Origin: Synechococcus sp. KORDI-100
Lineage (GTDB): Bacteria > Cyanobacteriota > Cyanobacteriia > PCC-6307 > Cyanobiaceae
Length of the DNA: 64,000 nucleotides
NCBI RefSeq assembly: GCF_000737535.1
Contig: NZ_CP006269.1
Span: forward strand, 744,001 to 808,000
Reading direction: 5' to 3'
A program made the position numbers and the translations under genes. Of the stretch, positions 43,071 through 52,123 are shown one piece after another; the stretch's first letter is position 1; each line of letters begins with the position of its first letter. The notes under the pieces are model-generated. The model was not told where the DNA came from. It was given only the letters and a program-made list of their open reading frames with translations, and did no database searches.

Positions 43071-43970
43071 ATGGCCTTTGCTGACGCTCGCGAGGAGGTG
43101 GTTTTTTATGTTCCCCTCTGGATCCGCAACGGTATTTCTCTTGAGCAATTTGACAACTACTGGCGTGATGTTCATGGTCCTGTTTGTGCTCGTCTTCCTG
43201 GTCAGATGGAGTACTGGCAGTATCACTTGTCTGCCTATGACGGGGGCATTTTCCCTGAGATCAAGAACATAACGATCAATACAGATCCAGCTGACCAATT
43301 TCTTGGAATTGCTGAGTTAACATTTTCGACGGTTGAGGATCGTGCTACTTGGTTTACAGCCTCAGCAATTTTAATGGATGACGAACATAATATATTCAGC
43401 AAAGCCATTGGCTACACAACCTCAATGGGAAATACACGCACCGTTTTAAGCCGTTTGTCAGAGCCCTATCCCAATGGTCCGTTGTCTGAAATGCGTTATC
43501 ACATTCTTCTGCGTAAGGAGGATGCTGTTTCCGTTGAAGACTTCAGAGATTATGTTAGGGAAACTTTAATTCATGCCATCTCTAAGCGTCCTGAAGTTGT
43601 TCAACTGCGTTATCACCTGTTTGATGCGATTGATCTGTCTCGCCCAGACGCACAAGGTGTCGAACACGTTGAAAAAGATGGCAAGGACTATCACGCCGCT
43701 TTTGAGATTTCGTTTGCGAATGGTTTAGATCGTGAGAGTTTCTTTGCTTCCAAGGAATTCACCCAAGCCCTCACCGACGGGGCTTTGATGATCGACATGA
43801 TCAAGCCTTGTGCCGAGCGATTTGCAGCGACGTTTGTTCGGGATCACCAGATGACGCTTGCTGGTCAACGTGGATCATCTGTCGCCCAGTTGGTTGCCGA
43901 ATTGGGAGCTCTCAATCAGATTCGTGATGATATCGGTTCTCTGATGTTGACGAATAAGCTGGAAGGCTAA
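43071..43970 (+). CDS. EthD-like dimeric alpha/beta barrel protein (two domains)
   Basis: 299 residues from MAFADAREEV. The first domain (about 5-140) carries the EthD signature QFDNYWRDVHGPVCARLPG and a late WFTASAILMDDEHNIF. The second (about 145-270) has MRYHILLRKEDAVSVEDFRDYV, RPEVVQLRYHLFD and SFANGLDRESFFASKEFTQAL. Family members act on small quinone- or ether-like molecules, but true activity here is unknown. It is divergent from TolC and followed by a terminator. Confidence 0.75.
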   Translation: MAFADAREEVVFYVPLWIRNGISLEQFDNYWRDVHGPVCARLPGQMEYWQYHLSAYDGGIFPEIKNITINTDPADQFLGIAELTFSTVEDRATWFTASAILMDDEHNIFSKAIGYTTSMGNTRTVLSRLSEPYPNGPLSEMRYHILLRKEDAVSVEDFRDYVRETLIHAISKRPEVVQLRYHLFDAIDLSRPDAQGVEHVEKDGKDYHAAFEISFANGLDRESFFASKEFTQALTDGALMIDMIKPCAERFAATFVRDHQMTLAGQRGSSVAQLVAELGALNQIRDDIGSLMLTNKLEG

Positions 43971-43994
43971 ATAATTAGCAATTAATTCAGTATT

Positions 43995-44030
43995 GCTGCT
44001 GAAGTCATCTCTTCAGCAGCTATTTATTTG
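43995..44030 (+). terminator. Intrinsic terminator after the EthD-like gene
   Basis: A perfect ten-base-pair stem GCTGCTGAAG/CTTCAGCAGC (43995-44004 and 44011-44020) is followed by TATTTATTTG on the plus strand. It lies 24 bp after the EthD stop and next to the stop of the convergent SnoaL-like gene. Confidence 0.8.
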
Positions 44031-44821
44031 TTAAACCAACTGGTGAAACCTGTTTGTGAGGCGTCTGGATATACTCGCCATTCGACAATTTTTCCGTTTT
44101 CAAAACGGTAAATATCTGTGCATGGGACCTGGACGAATTTTTCTGTTAATTTATTGACGTAATTGGCGTCCATTTCGATGATCACGGTATCGTCGTCTGC
44201 TTTCCAGAGACCGCGCTGATTATGAGTCGTTAATTTCAGTATTTTGTAGATGTATTGAAGTGTTTTTGATATTTTGCCTGGCCCGACGACTGGATCGTTG
44301 GCACCAACCTTGTAAACCACATCCTCGCCAAAGAAACTTTCAAACAGTTTCCAATCTTCTTTTTTGAGTGCTGAATACATTTCAGCTACTTTTTTTCTGA
44401 TATCTTCATGGCTGATGCCTGAGCCTGTGTCGTCTTGTCTGTCTGATGGAAGTGGCTCGTTGTAGACAGGACTGATGTCCATAAAAATTCTGAGCTCTTT
44501 AACTTTGCCGTTTTCATCGAATTCCAGTGCATCGCAGCATGGCAGCGTGTGTTGTGCTCCATTGGCACATGTGTAGCTGATTTCCATCTGAAGGTATAGT
44601 CGGCCTCCGGATTCGTGATGATTGACGATATTGTGCTCTACAGATGAAACACGCTTTAAAAATTCTTTGGAGTCGTCGATGATTTCCTGTGGCGTATGTG
44701 CGGCTGAGTTATTGGCGAATTTGTACAGACATTCATCAGAAAAGTGTGCGGCAAAGCGTTCGACTTGCATAGATTCTCCTGCCGAAAATAGTCGCTTGGC
44801 TTGCTCTAAGTTTTTCGACAT
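44024..44821 (-). CDS. Tandem SnoaL/NTF2-like protein
   Basis: 265 residues with two NTF2-like domains, about 1-125 and 135-265. Each has a helix-helix-sheet layout. First: EQAKRLFSAGESMQVERFAAHF, SDECLYKFANN, LPCCDALEFDENGKVKELRIFMD. Second: VAEMYSALKKEDWKLFESFFGEDVVYKVG, VPCTDIYRFENGKIVEWRVYPDA. The repeated D-x-x-x-F-x-x-G-K-x-x-x-x-R element shows an internal duplication. Function is unknown. It is convergent with the EthD gene and separated from the SulP gene by about 94 bp. Confidence 0.75.
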   Translation of the reverse strand: MSKNLEQAKRLFSAGESMQVERFAAHFSDECLYKFANNSAAHTPQEIIDDSKEFLKRVSSVEHNIVNHHESGGRLYLQMEISYTCANGAQHTLPCCDALEFDENGKVKELRIFMDISPVYNEPLPSDRQDDTGSGISHEDIRKKVAEMYSALKKEDWKLFESFFGEDVVYKVGANDPVVGPGKISKTLQYIYKILKLTTHNQRGLWKADDDTVIIEMDANYVNKLTEKFVQVPCTDIYRFENGKIVEWRVYPDASQTGFTSWFNK

Positions 44822-44915
44822 AACGCTACTGGTCTATTCGGATATCTGAATGCTAGCTACGGTTTTGCAATTGCCATTGTGAAAATATTGTTGAGAAGTT
44901 GCCAGGCCTGTGCTG

Positions 44916-46610
44916 TTATTTTTGACTGGTGTTGATCAAAAGGTTGGCCTGCTGTAGCGCTTCGAGACGGCTTGGCAGGAGGTTCCCGACACCGAACTGT
45001 TTTAGTCTTCTTTCCACTTTTCCGGTTGCGCCCGTTACGTAGGCCTGGCGATCACTGGTTTTGGCTTCTTGAACCATTCGCTCGATGGCAAGTGTGGCTG
45101 TGACCCCTAAATGAGGGACATTGCTGATGTCTAAGATTAGAACTTTATAGTTTTCAACTAATCCCATTCGGTCTGAAATTCCCTTGGCTGCGCCGAAGCT
45201 GAGGGGTCCTCGCAGGCTGAAGAGCATCACGCCGCCATGGCATTGATTGAACTGAAACTGCTCTTCCTCGTTGAGATCATTTGTAAGCTGAGCTGAGCTA
45301 TTCTGGTCTAGGGGATTATCAGCTTCGATGTTTTCAAGCTGAACCTGAGTGATGGAGTCAACAGTCAGTAAATTGGCAATAAACATGCCGATCAGAACGC
45401 CCCATATCAAGTCCCAGAAGACAGTCATTATCAGTACGCTGTACATCAGCACAGCTGTTTTCCCTGATAATCGGTGGGCTCGCAGTAAGAATCCCCAATC
45501 GATAATGTCGAGCCCAACTTTGATCAGAATTCCAGCGAGCAGAGCTGTTGGAATTTCACTGGCCAGCGGTCCTGCTCCCAGCAGAACAACCAGCAGAGCC
45601 AGTGAGTGCGTCATCCCTGAAAGGGGGGTTTGCCCCCCCGATTTAATGTTGATGACGGTGCGCATCGTGGCTCCAGCCCCTGGCAGCCCTGAAAGGAACC
45701 CCGCTGCTGCATTGGCGATTCCCTGTCCGATCAGTTCACGATTTGAGTCGTGTCTGGTCTGAGTGATGTTGTCGGCAACAAGCGATGTGAGCAGGGAATC
45801 AATGGCTCCGAGCAGGGCCAGCACCACGCCGGCTCGGATCAGTTCTGGAAGGTATTGGGTGAAATTAGGGATTTGAATTCGCAGCCCTGCTTCGGGGATA
45901 TCGCCAATCCTGTTAATCGCTTCCAGGCCCATCGATTGCAATCGTTCGTCGTTGAACAGCACCAACGACAGAGGGGTGACCAGCAACAACGCCAGCAGTG
46001 GTGATGGCAACCACTGTCTGATCCGTGCCGGAGTTAAAAAGACCACGGCCAGGGTCATCAACCCCACGGCAATTGCAGCTGGGTTGGGTTGAAATCCCTC
46101 GATCAACCCTTGCAGTGACGACAGCACCCCTCCGCGGGTGCTGATGCCGAGAAAGGGCCCGATCTGTAAGACAAGAATGATGAATCCGATGCCGGACATG
46201 AATCCGGATACAACCGAATACGGAACAAGGGTGATGTATCTCCCCAGCCGCAGAACCCCAAGAAGCGCTTCAAACAATCCGCCCAGGACAACGGCCGCCA
46301 TCACCAATGGCAGCAGCTCACCAGCATTCAGGTCTGTTGAAACGCCAACGGCAGCCAGGCTGGAGACCACTCCAGCGACGGTGACACTCATCGGGCCTGT
46401 GGGCCCGCTCACCTGCGATGGAGTCCCTCCGAAGAGTGCCGCCAGAAATCCGGCGACGATGGCGCCATAGAGCCCGTAGATCGCACCTCCTGGTCCCAGG
46501 GCCGCATTACCGAAGGCGAGGGCGAGTGGCAAAGCCACCACAGCTGCTGTGATGCCACCCAGCAAGTCGCCACGAAGATTGCGCCCGTGAAGGCCGTGGA
46601 TCAGCGGCAT
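44916..46610 (-). CDS. bicA: SulP-family anion transporter, BicA-like (possible Na+/bicarbonate symporter)
   Basis: 564 residues with a transmembrane SulP core and a C-terminal STAS domain (LSFGAAKGISDRM, LDISNVPHLGVTATLAIERM). The opening NLRGDLLGGITAAVVALPLALAFG, the GGTPSQVSGPTGPMSVTVAG motif, SVVSGFMSGIGFI, DSLLTSLVADNITQTRHDSN and GLPGAGATMRTVINI all follow the BicA bicarbonate transporter pattern. Bicarbonate import for the CO2-concentrating mechanism is the best guess; sulfate or other anions cannot be excluded. It follows a thioredoxin-like gene by 1 bp. Confidence 0.85.
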   Translation of the reverse strand: MPLIHGLHGRNLRGDLLGGITAAVVALPLALAFGNAALGPGGAIYGLYGAIVAGFLAALFGGTPSQVSGPTGPMSVTVAGVVSSLAAVGVSTDLNAGELLPLVMAAVVLGGLFEALLGVLRLGRYITLVPYSVVSGFMSGIGFIILVLQIGPFLGISTRGGVLSSLQGLIEGFQPNPAAIAVGLMTLAVVFLTPARIRQWLPSPLLALLLVTPLSLVLFNDERLQSMGLEAINRIGDIPEAGLRIQIPNFTQYLPELIRAGVVLALLGAIDSLLTSLVADNITQTRHDSNRELIGQGIANAAAGFLSGLPGAGATMRTVINIKSGGQTPLSGMTHSLALLVVLLGAGPLASEIPTALLAGILIKVGLDIIDWGFLLRAHRLSGKTAVLMYSVLIMTVFWDLIWGVLIGMFIANLLTVDSITQVQLENIEADNPLDQNSSAQLTNDLNEEEQFQFNQCHGGVMLFSLRGPLSFGAAKGISDRMGLVENYKVLILDISNVPHLGVTATLAIERMVQEAKTSDRQAYVTGATGKVERRLKQFGVGNLLPSRLEALQQANLLINTSQK

Positions 46611-46611
46611 C

Positions 46612-47007
46612 TCAACGAAGGCCGCTCCAACTGGCCAGGTCCGCCAGAGATTGGATGCCTTCCCGACGGGATCCGTCAGGCATCACCCAGGTGGGGTAGG
46701 CACGAATTTTCGCGGTTGTGCATTCGGCGGCTTGTTCAGGAAGCTGCTTTGGCTTGCGGCATTCGATGTAGGGAACCTCAGCGCCGGCTTGCTTACCGAA
46801 CAGGTTCATCTGGCGGAAACAAGCCGGACAGGTCCAGGCCCCGTAAAACGTCGCTCCAATGCTGCGGAGATGATCGGCCAGCTTGATGGCCTCCACACTC
46901 GAATCCCGCAGGGGTTCCCCAATTGTTCCCTTCCAGCCAGCGGAGACAGAGATGACACCGCCCAGGCTGAGTCCGAGAAGCAATGCTGCTGGTGTGATCA
47001 GCCTCAT
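46612..47007 (-). CDS. Exported or membrane-anchored thioredoxin-like protein
   Basis: 131 residues from MRLITPAALLLG. An N-terminal hydrophobic signal or anchor (LITPAALLLGLSLGGVISVSAG) precedes a thioredoxin fold with the CxxC site GATFYGAWTCPACFRQMNLFG and a cis-Pro segment AYPTWVMPDGSRREG. It resembles the thioredoxin-like domain partnered with VKOR in cyanobacteria. Two extra cysteines (IECRKP, AAECTT) suggest further disulfides. It is translationally close (1 bp) to the BicA-like gene downstream. Confidence 0.8.
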   Translation of the reverse strand: MRLITPAALLLGLSLGGVISVSAGWKGTIGEPLRDSSVEAIKLADHLRSIGATFYGAWTCPACFRQMNLFGKQAGAEVPYIECRKPKQLPEQAAECTTAKIRAYPTWVMPDGSRREGIQSLADLASWSGLR

Positions 47008-47138
47008 CCCGGCTCGTGCGTTGTGGACTGAAGCTAGGTGGGAGATGCACGTTCGGGCTTCCCTCCATGGCGAATCCACACGGGTGCGCGACGGACTGGG
47101 ACACTGCAAGACGAACGCCGAGTGGTTGAACGGAGGCC

Positions 47139-48083
47139 ATGGCCGGCAGCGGATACAAGGACTATTTCCAGGTTCTCGGCGTTGAACGCAGCGCTGATGC
47201 CGGGGCGATCAAACGAGCATTTCGCAAGCTGGCGAGGCAGTACCACCCGGATGTCAATCCCGGCGACAAGGCAGCCGAGGCGAAGTTCAAGGAGGTCAGC
47301 GAGGCATACGAGGTGCTTTCCGATCCTGAGAAGCGCCGTAAGTACGAGCAGTTCGGCCAGTACTGGAACCAGGCAGGCGGCATGGGCGGGGGAGGTGTTC
47401 CTGGCATGGATGTTGACTTCGGTCGCTACGGCAATTTCGACGACTTCATCAATGACCTGTTGGGGCGCTTCGGCGGTCCTGGTGGGGGATCGGGTTTTCA
47501 AGGTGGTGGTTTCCCGCGGGGTGGGCAGGCCTCGCGGGCGCCGGTGAATCTCGATGCTGAAGCGACGGTGAGCGTCAGTTTTTCCGAAGCCTTCCGGGGC
47601 ACGGAACGCACCTTGTCCGTCAATGACGAGCGGGTCCAGGTCAGGATTCCGGCGGGTGTGCGCAACGGTTCAAAGCTGCGTCTCAAGGAAAAGGGGAACC
47701 TGCAGCCAGGGACAGGCCGCCGCGGCGATCTGTACCTCAATCTCAACGTCCAGTCCCATCCTGTCTGGCGACTCGATGGCGATCAGTTGCGTGCCGACTT
47801 ACCGGTAAGCATCGATGAACTGGCGCTGGGTGGAACCGTCAGCGTGATGACGCCAGACGGTGAGGCCCAGGTGAATGTTCCCGCCGGAACAGCACCAGGC
47901 CGCAGCCTTCGTTTGAAAGGAAAGGGCTGGCCAAGCCGTACCGGCCGTGGTGATCTGCTTCTCACGCTCACCCTTGCCTTCCCCAAAAGCTGGTCGGCTG
48001 CGGAACAGCAGCTGCTGGAACAGTTGCGTCAGAGCCGTTCTGAGGACCCCCGTCAGGCCTGGATGCGGTCCGCCGCTCTTTGA
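47139..48083 (+). CDS. dnaJ: DnaJ/CbpA-type Hsp40 co-chaperone
   Basis: 314 residues. The J domain (KDYFQVLGVERSADAGAIKRAF through YEQFGQYWNQAGG) has the HPD tripeptide in RQYHPDVNPGD. A Gly/Phe-rich linker (FGGPGGGSGFQGGGFPRGG) is followed by two C-terminal substrate-binding domains (VSFSEAFRGTERTLSV, LNLNVQSHPVWRLDGDQL). There is no Cys-rich zinc domain, so it is class B (CbpA-like). It stimulates DnaK ATPase. hemB begins 67 bp downstream. Confidence 0.95.
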   Translation: MAGSGYKDYFQVLGVERSADAGAIKRAFRKLARQYHPDVNPGDKAAEAKFKEVSEAYEVLSDPEKRRKYEQFGQYWNQAGGMGGGGVPGMDVDFGRYGNFDDFINDLLGRFGGPGGGSGFQGGGFPRGGQASRAPVNLDAEATVSVSFSEAFRGTERTLSVNDERVQVRIPAGVRNGSKLRLKEKGNLQPGTGRRGDLYLNLNVQSHPVWRLDGDQLRADLPVSIDELALGGTVSVMTPDGEAQVNVPAGTAPGRSLRLKGKGWPSRTGRGDLLLTLTLAFPKSWSAAEQQLLEQLRQSRSEDPRQAWMRSAAL

Positions 48084-48150
48084 ATCCCCTCTCACAGCGC
48101 CAGATCAAACCGGTGCCAGATCTACGATCGACAGCTGGTTCTTGGGATTG

Positions 48151-49152
48151 ATGGAGCTCACTTACCGCCCCCGCCGTCTGCGTCGCACCCCTGCCCTCAG
48201 GGCGATGGTGCGTGAAACCAGTCTCTCGGCTGCCGACTTCATCTATCCCCTGTTTGTGCACGAAGGAGCCGAAGTTGAGCCCATCGGTGCGATGCCCGGT
48301 GCCAACCGCTGGAGCCTTGCGGAGCTGACAGGGGAGGTGAAGCGGGCCTGGGATCTCGGTGTTCGTTGTGTGGTTCTGTTCCCGAAGGTGGCCGAAGGCC
48401 TCAAGAGCGAAGACGGTGCGGAATGCTTCAACGAAAACGGCTTGATCCCCCGGGCCATCCGCCAGCTCAAGAGCCAGCTGCCGGAGATGGCGATCATGAC
48501 GGATGTCGCGCTTGATCCTTACTCCTGTGATGGGCACGACGGCATCGTCAGTGAACGAGGGGTTGTGCTGAATGATGAAACGATCGATCAGCTCTGCAAA
48601 CAGGCCGTTGTTCAGGCAGCAGCGGGGGCTGACCTGATCGGGCCGAGCGACATGATGGACGGGCGCGTGGGTGCTCTACGGGAGGCCCTCGACGATGACG
48701 GTTTCGAGCACGTCGGGATCATCAGTTACACCGCCAAATACTCCTCCGCTTACTACGGACCATTCCGTGAGGCACTGGACTCCGCCCCCCGTGCTGCAGG
48801 CAGCAAGCCGATCCCCAAAAACAAGGACACGTATCAGATGGATCCGGCCAACGCCCGTGAAGCCATCACTGAAGCCCAGCTCGATGAGCAGGAAGGCGCC
48901 GACATCATGATGGTGAAGCCTGGCCTGGCCTACCTCGACATCATCCACAGATTGCGGGAGGAATCGGAGCTCCCAATCGCTGCTTACAACGTGAGTGGTG
49001 AGTACTCCATGGTGAAGGCGGCTGCCGAGCGGGGCTGGATTGATGAACGGGCTGTGGTCCTTGAGACCTTGCTCAGCTTCAAGCGCGCCGGCGCTGACCT
49101 GATCCTCACTTATCACGCCTGCGATGCAGCCACATGGCTTCGCGACGGATAA
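48151..49152 (+). CDS. hemB: Delta-aminolevulinic acid dehydratase (porphobilinogen synthase)
   Basis: 333 residues from MELTYRPRRLRR. It condenses two 5-aminolevulinate to porphobilinogen for haem, chlorophyll and bilin synthesis. Schiff-base lysines are in YTAKYSSAYYGPFR and MMVKPGLAYLDI. The metal site is DVALDPYSCDGHDGIVSERG, Asp-rich as in Mg-type enzymes, rather than the three-Cys zinc type. The substrate motif is IGPSDMMDGRV. An ATG far upstream at 47947 is in frame but covers dnaJ, so 48151 is chosen. Confidence 0.97.
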   Translation: MELTYRPRRLRRTPALRAMVRETSLSAADFIYPLFVHEGAEVEPIGAMPGANRWSLAELTGEVKRAWDLGVRCVVLFPKVAEGLKSEDGAECFNENGLIPRAIRQLKSQLPEMAIMTDVALDPYSCDGHDGIVSERGVVLNDETIDQLCKQAVVQAAAGADLIGPSDMMDGRVGALREALDDDGFEHVGIISYTAKYSSAYYGPFREALDSAPRAAGSKPIPKNKDTYQMDPANAREAITEAQLDEQEGADIMMVKPGLAYLDIIHRLREESELPIAAYNVSGEYSMVKAAAERGWIDERAVVLETLLSFKRAGADLILTYHACDAATWLRDG

Positions 49153-49208
49153 GCCGTTTCGGATCTCAGCTCCCCAGAATGGAATCCCTCCGCAACGCCT
49201 GATGCTCG

Positions 49209-49589
49209 ATGGCAACGGTTGATCGATTAGGCCACGTCGCCATCCGTGTCGACGACGTTCCCCGTGCGGTGGAGTTCTACACCGGCCTTGGAATGCGCCT
49301 GGTCTGGGAAGCGGAGGATTGGTGTTACCTGGAAGCGGGCCCCGGACGGGATGGTCTGGCCCTTCTGGGCCCGGATTACAAAGCCGCCGGTCCGCACTTC
49401 GCCTTTCACTTTCGCAATCGTGATGAGGTGGATGTGGTGCACGCCCGCCTGAAAGAGGCAGGAGTGTTCGTGGGTGCCGTCCACGATCACCGCGACGGAA
49501 CGGCATCCTTTTATCTCAAGGACCCCGACGGCAACTGGTTGGAAATGCTGTATGAACCTCCCGGTGGAATCCCGTCCAACTGCAGCTGA
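49209..49589 (+). CDS. Glyoxalase/VOC-family protein
   Basis: 126 residues, one VOC module pair. LGHVAIRVDDVPRAVEFYTGLGMRLVWE supplies the metal His, and the final strand FYLKDPDGNWLEMLYEP supplies the Glu. It looks like a small glyoxalase I-like or bleomycin-type member; the substrate is unknown. Its 3' end overlaps mutS2 by 38 bp in another frame. Confidence 0.87.
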   Translation: MATVDRLGHVAIRVDDVPRAVEFYTGLGMRLVWEAEDWCYLEAGPGRDGLALLGPDYKAAGPHFAFHFRNRDEVDVVHARLKEAGVFVGAVHDHRDGTASFYLKDPDGNWLEMLYEPPGGIPSNCS

Positions 49590-51996
49590 AACCGTTGTCG
49601 TCCTGAACCGGGCGCTGCGGGAAACCCTTGAGCTCCTGGAATGGCCGCTGCTCTGCGAGCACCTTTCGACCTTCGCTGCCACAGCGATGGGGCGCGAGGC
49701 GGCGCGCAACCTTCAACTCCCGGACGATCTGAACAGCAGTCGCACGGCGTTGTCCGAGACCGTGGAACTGCTGACCTTGGACGAACTCCAGGAGGGAGGC
49801 CTCAGTTTCCGTGGCGTGAGGGATCTGCGGCCTGTCGTGTTGCGTTGCAGTAAGGGGGGAGTCGCCTCCGGAGAGGATCTGCTGGCGGTGGCTGAGACCC
49901 TCGCCACGGCAAGGCGTCTGCGCAGACAGGTCGTGGATCCTGAGTTGCGTCCGGTCTCCACCGCTCTGGTTGGAACGATGGTGACCCTGCCGGAGCTGGA
50001 ACAGCGCCTCAAGTTCGTCCTGGAGGAGGGTGGTCGCGTGGCGGATCGAGCCAGTGATCGTCTGGCAGGGTTACGGCGGCAGTGGAACGAGGGCCGCCAG
50101 GAACGTCGGGACAAACTGCAGGAGCTGATGCGGCAGCTGGCACCGATCCTGCAGGACACGGTGATTGCACAACGGCATGGACGGCCTGTACTGGCGGTGA
50201 AGGCCGGCGCTGTCGGTCGGGTTCCAGGGCAGGTCCATGACAGCTCGGCCTCCGGCAGCACCCTGTTTGTGGAACCGCGCTCCGTGCTCAACATCGGCAA
50301 CAGGTTGGTTGATCTGGAAGGGCGCATCCGAGAGGAAGAGCAGCGGGTGCTGAGCGAGCTCAGTCAGGAGGTCGCTCAGCATCAGGAGCCGCTCAATGTT
50401 GTGAGCGCTGTGTTGCAACGTCTCGACCTGGCCCTCGCCCGAGGTCGTTACGGCCGTTGGCTCGGGGCTGCTGTGCCGATCCTGAATGAGCAGCCCGAGG
50501 CACCGTTTCGCCTTGATCATCTGCGTCATCCGCTCCTGGTTTGGCAGGAGAAGCGGTCTGAGGGGCCGGCGGTTGTTCCGATTTCAATCGAGGTCAGCCA
50601 GAACATGCGCGTTGTGGCGATTACCGGCCCGAACACAGGTGGCAAAACCGTCACGTTGAAAAGCATCGGTCTGGCAGCTCTGATGGCCCGTGCAGGCATG
50701 CTGCTTCCCTGTTCCGGCCAGCCAGCCCTGCCCTGGTGTGCTCAGGTGCTGGCGGACATCGGCGACGAGCAGTCCCTGCAGCAGAGCCTGTCCACATTCA
50801 GTGGTCATGTGAAGCGAATCGGTCGCATCCTCGATGCCTTGCAGAAGGGGCCGGCACCGGCGCTTGTGCTCCTCGACGAGGTTGGCGCCGGAACCGACCC
50901 AAGCGAAGGGACAGCTCTGGCAACAGCGCTGCTTAAGGCCTTGGCAAATCGGGCCAGGCTCACGGTGGCGACCACCCATTTCGGTGAGCTCAAGGCGCTC
51001 AAATACAGCGACAGCCGCTTCGAAAACGCTTCCGTGGCCTTCGATGCCGAAACCTTGTCGCCTACGTATGAGTTGCTGTGGGGCATTCCGGGTCGCAGCA
51101 ACGCTCTGGCGATTGCCAGCCGGCTTGGCCTCGATCAGCAGGTGCTGGCTCAGGCGCAGGAGCTGTTGGCTCCGGCTGGCGACGGCGAGGTGAACAGTGT
51201 GATCCGCGGTTTGGAGGAGCAGAGGATGCGGCAGCAGTCGGCTGCCGAAGATGCTGCGGCTCTTCTCGCCCGCACGGAACTTCTCCACGATGAACTCCTG
51301 CAACGCTGGCAGAAGCAGAAGCAGCAATCGGTCGAGCGGCAGGAAAAGGGTCGTCAGAGGCTTGAACAGTCGATTCGGGACGGGCAGAAGGAGGTGCGAT
51401 CCCTGATCCGACGGCTACGGGATGGACGGGCCGACGGCGAAACGGCTCGGCAGGCAGGTCAGCGGCTGCGAAAGCTCAAGGATCGTCATCGCCCGGAACC
51501 GGAGCGACGCCAGCATCCAGGCTGGCGTCCCCAGGTGGGAGATCGCATCCGGCTGCTGGCTCTCGGCAAAGCTGCTGACGTTCTTGAGATCTCCGATGAC
51601 GGTCTGCAGCTAATCGTGCGTTGCGGTGTCATGCGCAGCACGGTGGAGCTGAGCGCTGTGGAGAGTCTGGATGGTCGCAAGCCCGCTCCTCCGCCTCAAC
51701 TGGTGGTGAAGGTTCAGAGCCGCCGCGGTGGCAGTGGTGGTGGCGGTGGAGCTCAGGTCCGCACGGCTCGCAACACGGTTGATGTTCGCGGGTTGCGGGT
51801 TCACGAAGCCGAGGCTGCTGTGGAGGACCATCTCCGAGGTGCCGATGGCCCGGTCTGGGTCATCCACGGCATTGGTACGGGAAAGCTCAAGCGAGGTCTG
51901 CGTGCTTGGCTCGAGACGGTGCCCTATGTCGAGCGGGTCACGGATGCGGATCAGGGTGACGGCGGACCGGGTTGCAGTGTGATCTGGATGACATAA
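49552..51996 (+). CDS. mutS2: Endonuclease MutS2
   Basis: 814 residues from MNLPVESRPTAAE. MutS2 suppresses homologous recombination and, in some bacteria, rescues collided ribosomes. A MutS-like core without the mismatch-recognition domain carries Walker A AITGPNTGGKTVTLKSIGLA, Walker B LVLLDEVGAGTDPSEGTALA and helix HFGELKALKY. A long coiled coil (about 515-640) is followed by a C-terminal Smr nuclease domain (VDVRGLRVHEAEAAVEDHL, WVIHGIGTGKLKRGL). An in-frame ORF start at 49474 is inside the glyoxalase gene; 49552 is preferred. Confidence 0.95.
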   Translation: MNLPVESRPTAAETVVVLNRALRETLELLEWPLLCEHLSTFAATAMGREAARNLQLPDDLNSSRTALSETVELLTLDELQEGGLSFRGVRDLRPVVLRCSKGGVASGEDLLAVAETLATARRLRRQVVDPELRPVSTALVGTMVTLPELEQRLKFVLEEGGRVADRASDRLAGLRRQWNEGRQERRDKLQELMRQLAPILQDTVIAQRHGRPVLAVKAGAVGRVPGQVHDSSASGSTLFVEPRSVLNIGNRLVDLEGRIREEEQRVLSELSQEVAQHQEPLNVVSAVLQRLDLALARGRYGRWLGAAVPILNEQPEAPFRLDHLRHPLLVWQEKRSEGPAVVPISIEVSQNMRVVAITGPNTGGKTVTLKSIGLAALMARAGMLLPCSGQPALPWCAQVLADIGDEQSLQQSLSTFSGHVKRIGRILDALQKGPAPALVLLDEVGAGTDPSEGTALATALLKALANRARLTVATTHFGELKALKYSDSRFENASVAFDAETLSPTYELLWGIPGRSNALAIASRLGLDQQVLAQAQELLAPAGDGEVNSVIRGLEEQRMRQQSAAEDAAALLARTELLHDELLQRWQKQKQQSVERQEKGRQRLEQSIRDGQKEVRSLIRRLRDGRADGETARQAGQRLRKLKDRHRPEPERRQHPGWRPQVGDRIRLLALGKAADVLEISDDGLQLIVRCGVMRSTVELSAVESLDGRKPAPPPQLVVKVQSRRGGSGGGGGAQVRTARNTVDVRGLRVHEAEAAVEDHLRGADGPVWVIHGIGTGKLKRGLRAWLETVPYVERVTDADQGDGGPGCSVIWMT

Positions 51997-52036
51997 AGGA
52001 TTCGCTGATCAACTCTTCAGCGGGCTCTCATTGGAT

Positions 52037-52056
52037 TCCCCCCGAATGGGGGATTT
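52037..52056 (+). terminator. Weak hairpin after mutS2
   Basis: A short stem of about 6 bp, TCCCCC with GGGGGA, has a small loop and only three Ts afterwards. It lies about 40 bp downstream of the mutS2 stop. It may be a weak terminator; evidence is modest. Confidence 0.35.
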
Positions 52057-52123
52057 AGAGACGATCAATCAACGCGACAGTGTGCATATCTGAAGCGAGA
52101 GCTTCTCAATCCCCCTTCAATTC

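Noticed and set aside
26619-46610. Prophage or transposon origin of the AT-richer region
   Set aside because: No integrase, transposase, terminal inverted repeat or phage structural gene is visible; only base composition and gene content suggest accessory status.
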